Below are positions 8,095 to 15,327 of a stretch of 40,097 bases of DNA, in pieces. The DNA is from DATBLE01 sp050258035. Its GTDB lineage: Bacteria > Actinomycetota > Thermoleophilia > Gaiellales > Gaiellaceae. Both the position numbers and the translations under genes were made by a program. Under the pieces are notes generated by a model, which was not told the origin of the DNA, ran no database searches, and was given only the letters and a program-made list of their open reading frames with translations. Every line of letters begins with the position of its first letter. Position 1 is the stretch's first letter. The stretch is taken from positions 1-40,097 of the forward strand of contig JBLMYA010000089.1 in NCBI GenBank assembly GCA_050258035.1, in the 5' to 3' direction.

Positions 8095-8841
8095 CTAGCG
8101 CCCGCCGAAGCGCCGCTTGCGGCGTGCGTACACACGGAGCGCGTCCCGCAGGTGCTTGGGGCCGAAGTCGGGCCAGAGCGTCTCGACGAAGACGAGCTCG
8201 GAGTACGCCAGCTGCCACAGGAGGAAGTTCGAGATCCGGAGCTCCCCAGACGTGCGGATCAGGAGATCGGGATCCGGCATCGACGGCGCGTACAGCTGGG
8301 CGGCGAACGTGTTCTCGTCGACGTCCTCGGGGTCGACGCCGGCGGCGACGAGCCGACGCGCCGCCTCGACGAGCTCGGCCCTCCCCCCGTAGTCGAACGC
8401 GATCCAGAGATCGAGGCGGTCGTTGCGTCGAGTCTCCCGCTCGAGCTTGGCCATGCGGGTGCACAGGTCGTCCGGCGCCCGGTCCTGTCGCCCGATGAAA
8501 CGCACTCGCACGCCCTGCTCGACGAGGTCGGGCAGCTCGCGCTCGATCGTCTCGGCGAAGATGTCCATCAGCGCGCGAACCTCTTCCTCCGAGCGCGTCC
8601 AGTTCTCGGTCGAGAAGGCGTAGACGGCGAGCGACTCGATCCCGAGGTCGATCGCCGTCTCGACGACCGGACGCAGCGCACGCGATCCGGCGCGATGCCC
8701 CTCGGCGACGGGGAGACGGCGCTTCGCCGCCCAGCGTCCGCTGCCGTCCATGATGATCGCGACGGCCTTTGCCAGCTCGGCCCGGTCGGAATGGTCGGAC
8801 TGGTCGCCGAATCGGCTCGTGATTCTCGTCAACAGGTTCAC
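8095..8841 (-). CDS. uppS: isoprenyl transferase (undecaprenyl/polyprenyl diphosphate synthase)
   Basis: A 248-residue cis-prenyltransferase condensing isopentenyl diphosphate to the polyprenyl carrier lipid for peptidoglycan and glycan synthesis. Motifs are IIMDGSGRWA (catalytic Asp about 32), GHRAGSRALR, ENWTRS, and the C-terminal RTSGELRISNFLLWQ and ETLWPDF. The nearly invariant MDGNGRW Asn is Ser here. The start is GTG at 8841, with GGAGAG 9 nt upstream. A 13-bp hairpin separates it from frr. It uses the products of dxr/ispG encoded in the same cluster. Confidence 0.95.
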   Translation of the reverse strand: MNLLTRITSRFGDQSDHSDRAELAKAVAIIMDGSGRWAAKRRLPVAEGHRAGSRALRPVVETAIDLGIESLAVYAFSTENWTRSEEEVRALMDIFAETIERELPDLVEQGVRVRFIGRQDRAPDDLCTRMAKLERETRRNDRLDLWIAFDYGGRAELVEAARRLVAAGVDPEDVDENTFAAQLYAPSMPDPDLLIRTSGELRISNFLLWQLAYSELVFVETLWPDFGPKHLRDALRVYARRKRRFGGR

Positions 8842-8856
8842 GCCGGAATGCTCTCC

Positions 8857-8885
8857 ATGCCGGAAATGCGCAGCATTTTCGGCAT
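8857..8885. other. 13-bp hairpin in the frr-uppS gap
   Basis: ATGCCGGAAATGC (8857-8869) pairs with GCATTTTCGGCAT (8873-8885) through 13 bp with one G-U, loop GCA. On the minus strand it begins two bases after the frr stop and ends before the uppS ribosome site. It could be an attenuator, a 3'-end processing signal or a palindromic repeat. No U-tract is seen. Confidence 0.55.
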
Positions 8886-8887
8886 TT

Positions 8888-9445
8888 CTAGACTTCGAGG
8901 ATCTCGGATTCCTTGCGCTTCAGCAGCTCGTCGATCTTGTGCACGTGGTCGTCGGTCAGCTTCTGCACGCGCTCTTCCGCCCGCCGCTCGTCGTCGTCCC
9001 CCACCTCCCCGTTCCGGACGAGCTCCTCGAGGTGCTTCATCACGTCGCGCCGGACGTTCCGGACGGCGACGCGACCGTCCTCCGCGCGCTGGCGGACGAC
9101 CTTGACCAGGTCCTTTCGCCGTTCCTCCGTCAGCTGTGGGATCGGCAGACGGATGATCTTCCCGTCGTTCGACGGCGTCAGGCCGAGATCAGACTCCATG
9201 ATCGACTTCTCGATCGTCTTCAGCGAAGTCGGGTCGAACGGCTGCACGGTGAGCATCCGCGGCTCCGGCACGTTGATCGTCGCGAGCTGATTCAGCGGCG
9301 TTGCGGTTCCGTAGTAGTCGACCTGGACATGGTCGAGCAGGGCGGCCGACGCACGACCGGTGCGAATGCTGTTGAACTCGTGCTGCGTCGTCTCGACGGA
9401 CTTGTCCATGCGGCGGACGGCGTCCTGGATCAGGTCGTCCATCAT
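8888..9445 (-). CDS. frr: ribosome recycling factor
   Basis: A 185-residue factor that, with EF-G, splits post-termination ribosomes. It has the canonical length and pattern: FNSIRTGRAS (about 24-33) opens the hinge to domain II, PLNQLATINVPEPRML follows, and GKIIRLPIPQLTEERRKDLVK returns to the three-helix bundle. The basic VAVRNVRRD segment and the long C-terminal helix ending KRKESEILEV complete it. ATG at 9445 overlaps the pyrH stop in ATGA; a second ATG follows immediately. The rpsB-tsf-pyrH-frr order is the standard bacterial arrangement. Confidence 0.98.
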   Translation of the reverse strand: MMDDLIQDAVRRMDKSVETTQHEFNSIRTGRASAALLDHVQVDYYGTATPLNQLATINVPEPRMLTVQPFDPTSLKTIEKSIMESDLGLTPSNDGKIIRLPIPQLTEERRKDLVKVVRQRAEDGRVAVRNVRRDVMKHLEELVRNGEVGDDDERRAEERVQKLTDDHVHKIDELLKRKESEILEV

Positions 9446-10263
9446 CGGGCGGCTCCCTGGTTGTCGGGCCGGGCGGCGGCGGCTTTGCCGAGGTCGCCTC
9501 CAGCCCTCGGTGTGGAAATGAGCGTTCCTACGCGCTCGCCCGAGACGATGCGACTGATGTTGCCCTCGGCGAGCTCGAACACGTGGATCGGCAGACCGTT
9601 CTCCATGCAGAGCGACAGCGCGGTCGTGTCCATCACCTTCAGGCCGCGCTCGATCGCCTCGAGGTGCGTCAGCTCCGGCAGGAACTCGGCCTCGGGGTCC
9701 TGCCGCGGATCGCCGTCGAAGACGCCGCGGACCCGGTTCTTCGCCATCAGGATCGCCTCGGCCCCGATCTCGAGCGCGCGCAGCGCGGCCGCCGTGTCGG
9801 TCGTGAAGAACGGGTTGCCGGTCCCGGCGGCGAAGATGACGACACGCCCCTTCTCGAGGTGGCGGATCGCGCGTCGACGGATGTACGGCTCTGCGACCTC
9901 GGCGACGGTGATCGCGGAGAGGACGCGCGTCTGCGCGCCGTGGCGCTCGAGAGCATCCTGCACCGACAGTGAGTTCAGGACGGTGGCGAGCATGCCGGCA
10001 TAGTCGGCGGTCGCGCGGTCCATCCCGGCGGCGGCTGCCTCCATTCCGCGCACGAAGTTGCCGGCGCCGATGACGAGGGCGATCTCGAACCCCTCCTGCT
10101 GGACGGAGACGATCTCCTGCGCGAGCGACTCGACCCGCTCCTGGTCGATCCCGAAGGCGCGGTCGCCCATCAGCGCCTCGCCGGAGAGCTTCAGGAGGAC
10201 GCGCTGGATGCCGGTCTGGCCCGCTTCGGCCGTCGTCCGGCTCGCCTGGGTGCTGACACTCAT
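9442..10263 (-). CDS. pyrH: UMP kinase
   Basis: A 273-residue amino-acid-kinase-fold enzyme phosphorylating UMP to UDP. Motifs: LLKLSGEALMG (near 27-37), VIGAGNFVRG (the usual GGGN glycine loop reads GAGN), ATVLNSLSVQDAL, FAAGTGNPFFTTDTAAALRA, and KVMDTTALSLCMENGLPIHVFEL. There is a 20-odd-residue Gly/Ala-rich tail after the usual GT.I end. The ATG at 10263 overlaps the tsf stop in ATGA. A longer frame begins upstream inside tsf, but the homology and the overlap favour this start. Confidence 0.96.
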   Translation of the reverse strand: MSVSTQASRTTAEAGQTGIQRVLLKLSGEALMGDRAFGIDQERVESLAQEIVSVQQEGFEIALVIGAGNFVRGMEAAAAGMDRATADYAGMLATVLNSLSVQDALERHGAQTRVLSAITVAEVAEPYIRRRAIRHLEKGRVVIFAAGTGNPFFTTDTAAALRALEIGAEAILMAKNRVRGVFDGDPRQDPEAEFLPELTHLEAIERGLKVMDTTALSLCMENGLPIHVFELAEGNISRIVSGERVGTLISTPRAGGDLGKAAAARPDNQGAAR

Positions 10264-11063
10264 CCGAGCTGGAAGCGCTCGAACTCGAGAACCTCGGCCC
10301 CTGCCTCCTGCAGCGCCTGCCCGACGGTCTTCGACCCGTCGTGGATCCATTCCTGATCGGTCAAGACCGTCTGGGCGAAGAACCGCTTGTTCAGCATGCC
10401 TTCGACGATCTTCTCACGCGCCTGCTCCGGCTTCGACTGCACTTCGTCCGAGTTCGCGTAGATCTCGCGCTCGCCGGTGACGGTCTCCTCGGGCACGTCG
10501 TCGCGTCCGATCCACTGCGTCGACGGAGAGGCGGCGACGTGCATCGCGACTTTCCGGCCCAGGTCCGCGTCGCCACCGCGCAGCTGGACGAGAACGCCGA
10601 TCCTGTTCGCCGGCGGGTGCGCGTACGCGGCGACAACGCCGCCGTCGACCCGCTCGAAGCGGGCGGTGCCGACGACCACGACGTTCTCGCCGAGCTTTCC
10701 GGCGAGCTGTACGCGCGACTCCTCCAGCTCCGCTTCGGCGCCTGGCCCGTGCGCATCGACGGCGTCGAGCACGTCCTCCGCGAAGGCGAGGAACTCGTCG
10801 TTGTTCGAGACCGGCTCGGTCTCACAGCCGACGGCCACCATCGTGCCGCGGCTGCCGTCGTCTGCGATGCGGTAGCCGACCTTGCCCTCGCCCGTCTCGC
10901 GACCCGCCCGCTTGGCGGCGCTCGCCATGCCCTTCTCGCGCAGCAGCACGACGGCTGCCTCGAGGTCGCCGTTCGTCTCCTCGAGCGCGCGCTTGCAGTC
11001 CATCATCCCTGCGCCGGTCTTGTCGCGGAGCTCCTTTACGAGGCTTGCGGAGATCACGGTCAT
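10260..11063 (-). CDS. tsf: elongation factor Ts
   Basis: A 267-residue guanine-nucleotide exchange factor for EF-Tu. The N-terminal UBA-like domain carries LRDKTGAGMMDCKRALEE (about 11-28). The core contains GCETEPVSNNDEF, the EF-Tu contact region. MHVAAS...WIGRDDVPEE and the C-terminal LTDQEWIHD follow. It is shorter than E. coli EF-Ts (283) but normal for actinobacteria. ATG at 11063 overlaps the rpsB stop (ATGA). The frame stays open far upstream through rpsB, but that extension has no homology. Confidence 0.97.
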   Translation of the reverse strand: MTVISASLVKELRDKTGAGMMDCKRALEETNGDLEAAVVLLREKGMASAAKRAGRETGEGKVGYRIADDGSRGTMVAVGCETEPVSNNDEFLAFAEDVLDAVDAHGPGAEAELEESRVQLAGKLGENVVVVGTARFERVDGGVVAAYAHPPANRIGVLVQLRGGDADLGRKVAMHVAASPSTQWIGRDDVPEETVTGEREIYANSDEVQSKPEQAREKIVEGMLNKRFFAQTVLTDQEWIHDGSKTVGQALQEAGAEVLEFERFQLG

Positions 11064-11878
11064 GAGTCGGTAGCAGCCGGCGCTGTCTGGTCCGCGGCAG
11101 CCGGCTCGGTCACCGGCTGCCCAGCTCCCACCGTCTCCGCGGGCTCTTCGGCCGGTTCGTCGACAGGCTCGCTCTTGGTCATCTCGGCGGGGCTGACCTT
11201 CTGCCTGCCCTCGGCGATCGCGTCCGCGACCACCCGTGTGATCAGGCTGCACGACCGGATCGCGTCGTCGTTGCCCGGGATCACGTACTCGGCCTCGTCC
11301 GGATCGCAGTTCGTGTCGACGAGGGCGATGATCGGCATCCCCAGGCGGCGACCCTCGCGCACCGCGAGCGCCTCCTTGCGCAGGTCGAGGACGAACATCG
11401 CGTCGGGCTGCCGCTTCATGTCGGCGACGCCGCCGAGGTTCGCCTCCAGCTTCTCCAGCTCTCCGAGCATGGCGATCCGCTCCTTCGGCGGCAGCAGCTC
11501 GAGCTGGCCCTCCTCCCGCAGGCGGCGCAGGTCGTGGAGCCGGTCGATCCGGTCGGAGATCGTGCGCCAGTTCGTGAGCAGCCCGCCGAGCCAGCGGTGG
11601 TTGACGTACGGCATCCCGACGCGCCTGGCCTGCTCCTCGACCGCATCCTGGGCCTGCTTCTTCGTCCCGACGAAGAGCACCGATCCTCCCCGTGCGGCGA
11701 GGTTCTTGACGAAGTCGTAGGCGTCCTCGAGCAGCTGCGAGGTCTGCTGGAGGTCGATGATGTAGATCCCGCCGCGCTCGGTGAAGATGAACCGGCGCAT
11801 CTTCGGGTTCCAGCGGCGGGTCTGGTGGCCGAAATGGACCCCGGCCTCCAGAAGCTCTCGCATGGAGACGACAGCCAC
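11060..11878 (-). CDS. rpsB: 30S ribosomal protein S2
   Basis: A 272-residue S2 protein. Motifs: MRELLEAGVHFGHQTRRWNPKM at the N-terminus, IIDLQQT, FVGTKKQAQ, NHRWLGGLLTNW, and PIIALVDTNCDPDEAEYVIPGNDDAIRS. An acidic, Ala/Pro/Glu-rich tail of about 40 residues follows, typical of actinobacterial S2. I choose GTG at 11878 (protein beginning VAVVSMREL) because AAAGGGG lies about 10 nt upstream and because homologues begin here. A GTG/ATG 36 nt earlier is in frame but lacks this support. It is the first gene of the rpsB-tsf-pyrH-frr block. Confidence 0.96.
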   Translation of the reverse strand: MAVVSMRELLEAGVHFGHQTRRWNPKMRRFIFTERGGIYIIDLQQTSQLLEDAYDFVKNLAARGGSVLFVGTKKQAQDAVEEQARRVGMPYVNHRWLGGLLTNWRTISDRIDRLHDLRRLREEGQLELLPPKERIAMLGELEKLEANLGGVADMKRQPDAMFVLDLRKEALAVREGRRLGMPIIALVDTNCDPDEAEYVIPGNDDAIRSCSLITRVVADAIAEGRQKVSPAEMTKSEPVDEPAEEPAETVGAGQPVTEPAAADQTAPAATDS

Positions 11879-12006
11879 GTTGCGTGTTCCCCTTTCGGTT
11901 TCGATTGCGATCACCGGTGGGCCCGAACGGAACTCGCCGCGGTGGTTCTCTCACCAGCGCGGCAGAGCACCGCCGCCCGGGTGTGCCGCCGGGTCGGTGG
12001 GACGGA
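11879..12006 (-). promoter_or_regulatory. rpsB upstream region
   Basis: This is the 128 nt before rpsB. It ends in the ribosome site AAAGGGG. On the minus strand it contains an imperfect hairpin (GCCGC...GGTG / CACC...GCGGC around 11942-11970) that could be a leader structure for S2 autoregulation. No clear -35 was found. TAGCAT in the palindrome just upstream (12015-12020) is a possible -10. Confidence 0.3.
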
Positions 12007-12025
12007 GCGGCTACATGCTAGCCGC
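12007..12025. other. palindrome across the stop codon of the photolyase-domain gene
   Basis: GCGGCTA (12007-12013) and TAGCCGC (12019-12025) form a perfect 7-bp inverted repeat with a 5-nt loop that includes the TAG stop of the gene. It may act as a terminator before rpsB, or as an operator containing the TAGCAT -10 candidate. Confidence 0.4.
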
Positions 12026-12757
12026 AGCCGCACGGTAGCGCTCCCCGGCAACGGCCGCCTCGGCAGCCAGGTCGATCATCGGATCGGTATAGCCGTCCCC
12101 CTCCCAGCGCGAGCAGTAGGCGCCGTCACGGTCGAAGCGCTCGCGTTGCCGTTCCGGGTTGAGGACCCGGAACCACGGCTGCGCGTCGATTCCGGTTCCG
12201 GCGACCCACTGCCAGTTCCCCTCGTTCTGCGCCGGGTCGTAGTCGACGAGCAGCTCGGCGAACCACGCCTCGCCGAGGCGCCAGTCGACGTGGAGATGCT
12301 TGACGAGAAAGCTCGCGGTCACCATCCGGGCCCGGTTGTGCATCCAGCCGGTCGCGCGTAGCTCGCGCATGCCCGCGTCGACCAGCGCGAAGCCGGTTTG
12401 CCCCGCGCGCCAGCGCTCGAACCGCTCGCCCGGCGGATCCCAGCGCGGCTCGAGCCGCGGCCGGTCGAGCCCGCTCTCCTTGACGTAGTCGAACCACTCG
12501 TGCCAGCAGAGCTCGTCCAGCCACCTCTCTCGCCCGCGGCTCGCCGGAGCGGCGAGCGCGGCCGCGGAACAGTCCGCGATCGTCACCTCCCCGGAGGCGA
12601 TCAGCGGCGACAATCTCGATGTGCCGTCGCGACCCGGCGCGTCGCGGTCGTCCGCGTAGCGGGCGAGCTTCGTCTCGACGAACTCCTCGATCGCCGGGTG
12701 GCGTTCCCCGTCGCGCGGAGGATCCCAGCGCCGCCGAAACGCTGCGAAGGTCCTCAG
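12011..12757 (-). CDS. short photolyase-like protein: FAD-binding catalytic domain only
   Basis: About 248 residues homologous to the C-terminal FAD domain of CPD photolyases/cryptochromes; the N-terminal alpha/beta antenna domain is absent. Visible: linker YADDRDAP, FAD-phosphate loop DGTSRLSP, ELCWHEW, a Trp equivalent to E. coli W306 (RWDPPGERF), GQTGFALVDAGMRELRATGWMHNR (W359 equivalent), and QNEGNWQW with the Asn that contacts FAD N5 and the W382 equivalent. The electron-transfer Trp triad is therefore intact. No ATG/GTG/TTG precedes the linker in frame. CTG at 12757 overlaps the RluA-family stop as CTGA and is my proposed start; TTG at 12613 would cut into the phosphate loop. It may repair UV lesions, act as a redox flavoprotein, or be a remnant. 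Confidence 0.75.
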   Translation of the reverse strand: MRTFAAFRRRWDPPRDGERHPAIEEFVETKLARYADDRDAPGRDGTSRLSPLIASGEVTIADCSAAALAAPASRGRERWLDELCWHEWFDYVKESGLDRPRLEPRWDPPGERFERWRAGQTGFALVDAGMRELRATGWMHNRARMVTASFLVKHLHVDWRLGEAWFAELLVDYDPAQNEGNWQWVAGTGIDAQPWFRVLNPERQRERFDRDGAYCSRWEGDGYTDPMIDLAAEAAVAGERYRAAAASM

Positions 12758-13641
12758 CGCACCCGCTCCAGGGCAGCGGTCAGGTCGGCCGGGAGCGGCG
12801 ACACCACCTCGATCTGCACGCCCGTCACCGGGTGCGTGAACGCGAGCCGCGCCGCGTGGAGGAACTGGCGTCCCAGCCCCGGTTCCGGCGCCCCGTAGAC
12901 GGGGTCGCCCACAACCGGGAGGCCGATCGCGGCCAGGTGTACGCGGATCTGGTGCGTGCGGCCGGTCTCGAGGCGCACGCGCAGCAGCGCATGCTCGTCG
13001 AACAGCTCGATCAGCTCGAAATGGGTGACCGCGTCCTTCGGAGAATCGGTGTCGAGCGAGCGGCGGGTCGGGTCGCGGCGGTCCCGACCGATCGGAGCCT
13101 CGATTCGCCCCGCACGCGAGCGCGGCCGCCCGCGCACGAGAGCCAGGTACTCGCGCTCGAGCGCATGCCGCCGCACCAGGGTGCGCAGTCCCTCGTACGC
13201 CTGCTCTGTCCGGGCGACGACGAGCAGGCCCGAGGTGTCGCGGTCGAGCCGGTGAACGATTCCCGGCCGCTCCGGGTCTCCGCCGGCGCTGCGCCCGGCG
13301 AGCGCCTGGACGAGCGTTCCCGAGGCATGCCCTGCGGCCGGGTGGACGACGAGCCGCGCCGGCTTGTCCACCACGAGCAGGTGCTCGTCCTCGTAGGCGA
13401 CCCTGAGCTCCGGCGCCGGCGCAGGAGGAGCAGCCGGAGCGCCGTCGAGGTCGACGACCACCTCCTCCCCGCCCTCGAGCCGGTGGCTCTTCGGGCGGGC
13501 GACGCCGTCGACGAGAACGTCGCCGCCCGCCAGCAGCCGCTCGGCGGCCGCACGCGACCGGACGCCGGGAATCGTGGCGACGAAGCGGTCGAGCCGCTCG
13601 CCCGCGGCGGTCTCAGGAACGGCGTGCCGGGTCGAGGCCAC
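12754..13641 (-). CDS. RluA-family 23S rRNA pseudouridine synthase (RluD-like)
   Basis: A 295-residue pseudouridine synthase. An N-terminal S4-like RNA-binding domain (about 14-75: ERLDRFVA, RSRAAAERLLAGGDVLVDG) is followed by the catalytic domain. The catalytic Asp is in GIVHRLDRDTSGLLVVA. LETGRTHQIRVHLAAIGLPVVGDPVYG and the final LPADLTAAL follow. This is RluD-like architecture, modifying helix 69 or similar; the exact site cannot be assigned. Start is GTG at 13641, overlapping lspA by 29 nt. The lspA-rluD pair is widely conserved. Confidence 0.93.
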   Translation of the reverse strand: MASTRHAVPETAAGERLDRFVATIPGVRSRAAAERLLAGGDVLVDGVARPKSHRLEGGEEVVVDLDGAPAAPPAPAPELRVAYEDEHLLVVDKPARLVVHPAAGHASGTLVQALAGRSAGGDPERPGIVHRLDRDTSGLLVVARTEQAYEGLRTLVRRHALEREYLALVRGRPRSRAGRIEAPIGRDRRDPTRRSLDTDSPKDAVTHFELIELFDEHALLRVRLETGRTHQIRVHLAAIGLPVVGDPVYGAPEPGLGRQFLHAARLAFTHPVTGVQIEVVSPLPADLTAALERVR

Positions 13642-14194
13642 GCGTGCGCCGAGGGGCGCGGTCGGCCGAGACGAGCGCAGCGAGGAGGATCGCGACCCCG
13701 ATCACGATGAAGCTGTCTGCGAGGTTGAACGCCGGCCAGTACCGCAGGTCGAGGAAGTCCGTCACGTGGCCGAGGCGGATCCTGTCGGCGAGGTTCGAGA
13801 CGCTGCCGCCGATCAGCAGCCCGACGGCGACCGGGAGCAGCGGGTGGCGCGCTCCCGAGCGGGAGAAGTAGACGATCATCCAGCCGATCGCGACGAGGGT
13901 GAGCACGATCACCATTCCGGTCGCCTGGGCGAACAGCCCGAACGCGATCCCCGAGTTCTGGACGTGGTGGATCGAGAACGGGCCGATCACCTTGACGTTC
14001 TCGTCGAGCCAGAGCTGCGAGGCGACGACGTGCTTCGTCAACTGGTCCGCGACCATCGCCGCGGCCGCGATCGTGCCGAGGGCCGCCCAGTGCCGCGGGC
14101 GGGCGGCCAGCGAGCGGGCGGCAACCGAGATCGGGGCGAGACCGTCCGAACGCGAACCCGGGCGGAACTCCTGCTTGCGGGCGGGCTCGATCAG
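13613..14194 (-). CDS. lspA: lipoprotein signal peptidase
   Basis: An integral membrane aspartyl protease that removes signal peptides from prolipoproteins. Four hydrophobic segments are visible. Conserved elements: MVADQLTKH, HHVQNSGIAFG, GGSVSNLADRI (first catalytic Asp) and FNLADSFI (second catalytic Asp). The start is problematic. The longest frame starts at GTG 14290, 100 nt inside the upstream gene, with unrelated sequence. In frame after that gene's stop only CTG codons precede the first membrane segment, and CTG at 14194 overlaps its TGA as CTGA. I use that (193 residues). The function is secure; the start is inferred. Confidence 0.92.
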   Translation of the reverse strand: MIEPARKQEFRPGSRSDGLAPISVAARSLAARPRHWAALGTIAAAAMVADQLTKHVVASQLWLDENVKVIGPFSIHHVQNSGIAFGLFAQATGMVIVLTLVAIGWMIVYFSRSGARHPLLPVAVGLLIGGSVSNLADRIRLGHVTDFLDLRYWPAFNLADSFIVIGVAILLAALVSADRAPRRTRGLDPARRS

Positions 14195-14559
14195 CCCCGT
14201 TCCTGCTTTCGCTTGTCCTCGATGCACAGGGTCGCCCAGGGCAGCGCCTCCAGGCGCTCCTCGTCGATCGGCTTGCCGCAAGCCTGGCACGTCCCGAAGG
14301 TGCCCGCGTCGATCCGCTCGAGCGCCCCGTCGATCTCGCCGAGCACGTGGGTCGAATTGTCCTCCAGGGTGCTCGCCATCTCGCGATCGAAGGTTGCGGT
14401 GGCGACGTCGCCGAGATGGTTGTCCTGGAACAGCGGCTCGTCCGTCTCGTCGCCGAGCGAGCCCGGATTCTCGGAGTGGATGTTGTCGATCGCGTCGACG
14501 ACATGCCGCCGCTCCTCGAGGAGGCGGGCCCGGAACCGCTCGACGTCGACGGCGTTCAC
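14191..14559 (-). CDS. DksA/TraR-family zinc-finger protein
   Basis: A 122-residue protein. An N-terminal coiled-coil/helical part (VERFRARLLEERRHVVDAI...) is followed by a zinc-finger tail CQACGKPI...RLEALPWATLCIED. DksA/TraR proteins bind the RNA polymerase secondary channel and tune transcription with ppGpp. Shorter actinobacterial versions are often adjacent to lspA. The finger reads C-x2-C-x17-C-x2-D, so the fourth usual Cys is Asp. The acidic DxxDE region (about 37-44) is near the coiled-coil tip. Start is GTG at 14559 overlapping the DUF167 stop (GTGA). Confidence 0.88.
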   Translation of the reverse strand: MNAVDVERFRARLLEERRHVVDAIDNIHSENPGSLGDETDEPLFQDNHLGDVATATFDREMASTLEDNSTHVLGEIDGALERIDAGTFGTCQACGKPIDEERLEALPWATLCIEDKRKQERG

Positions 14560-14831
14560 CGTTCCTCCAGTCTCCGCACGGCCTCGGCCTCGTCGAGGCC
14601 TTTCAGCTCGACGACCTTGTCACGTCCGCTTCGCCCGGAGACGACGGACAGCGACGTGCGGGGCACCCGCAGCCGCCTCGCCAGGAGCCTGACGACGGCA
14701 TCGTTTGCCCGACCGCGTTCCGGCGGAGCGCTCACCAGCACCTTCCATCCGGAGCCGTACCGGCCCACGAGCACGTTCCGGGACGCTCCCGGCGAGACAC
14801 GGAGAGACAGGCGTGTCGTCGACTCCGCCAC
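14556..14831 (-). CDS. DUF167 (YggU-like) protein
   Basis: A 91-residue small protein of the DUF167/UPF0235 family. Typical pattern: LRVSPGASRN, VLVSAPPERGRANDAVVRLLARRLRVP, then SVVSGRSGRDKVVEL. Its function is not established; members form a compact alpha/beta fold. Start GTG at 14831. In many bacteria this gene lies next to yggT or yggS and division genes, as here (24 nt after divIVA). Confidence 0.9.
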   Translation of the reverse strand: MAESTTRLSLRVSPGASRNVLVGRYGSGWKVLVSAPPERGRANDAVVRLLARRLRVPRTSLSVVSGRSGRDKVVELKGLDEAEAVRRLEER

Positions 14832-14854
14832 ATGGCCAAGTATAGGTCGGCGCT

Positions 14855-15310
14855 CTAGGCCGCCCGGGTCTCAGGACCTTCGTCGGCAATCGGCGGATCT
14901 TCCTCGGCCTCGTCCAGCGCGTCGAGAGCGGCATGGAGCAGGACTCGCAGACGACGAGCCTCGAGCACGAGGCGCTCGCGTTCGGCCCGGGCGTCCCGCG
15001 TGATCGTCCGCGCGGCAGCGTGGGCCTCGGCCAGGATCGACTCTGCCTCGCGCTTCGTCTGGTCGCGCAGCTCGTGCGCCGACCGCTCCGCCGAGACGAG
15101 AGTCGCGCGCAGCAGCGCCTCGAGCTCCCGGTAGCGCGTGAGCTCCCCCTCGAGGAGCTCCACGCGATCGGCATGGTCGGCGCGCCCTCGCCAGACGGTC
15201 TCGAAGCTGTCGCTGATCTCGTCGAGCAGACGGTCGACGGCCTGTCGGCGGTAGCCGAACAAGCCGCGGCCGAGCTTCACGTGACGGATCTCCACCGGTG
15301 TGTACGACAT
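14855..15310 (-). CDS. DivIVA-domain protein
   Basis: A 151-residue coiled-coil protein. The N-terminus (about 1-40) has the DivIVA membrane-binding pattern: PVEIRHVKLGRGLFGYRRQAVDRLLDEISD. Residues about 45-130 are heptad-rich helix (ELLEGELTRYRELEALLRATL..., AHAAARTITRDARAERERL). The tail is acidic (EEDPPIADEGPET). DivIVA proteins mark curved membranes at poles and septa and organise wall growth. ATG at 15310 follows a strong ribosome site (GGAAGGAG, about 7 nt). It sits directly downstream of yggT and sepF, the usual division neighbourhood. Confidence 0.9.
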   Translation of the reverse strand: MSYTPVEIRHVKLGRGLFGYRRQAVDRLLDEISDSFETVWRGRADHADRVELLEGELTRYRELEALLRATLVSAERSAHELRDQTKREAESILAEAHAAARTITRDARAERERLVLEARRLRVLLHAALDALDEAEEDPPIADEGPETRAA

Positions 15311-15327
15311 GGCTCTCTCCTTCCTGG

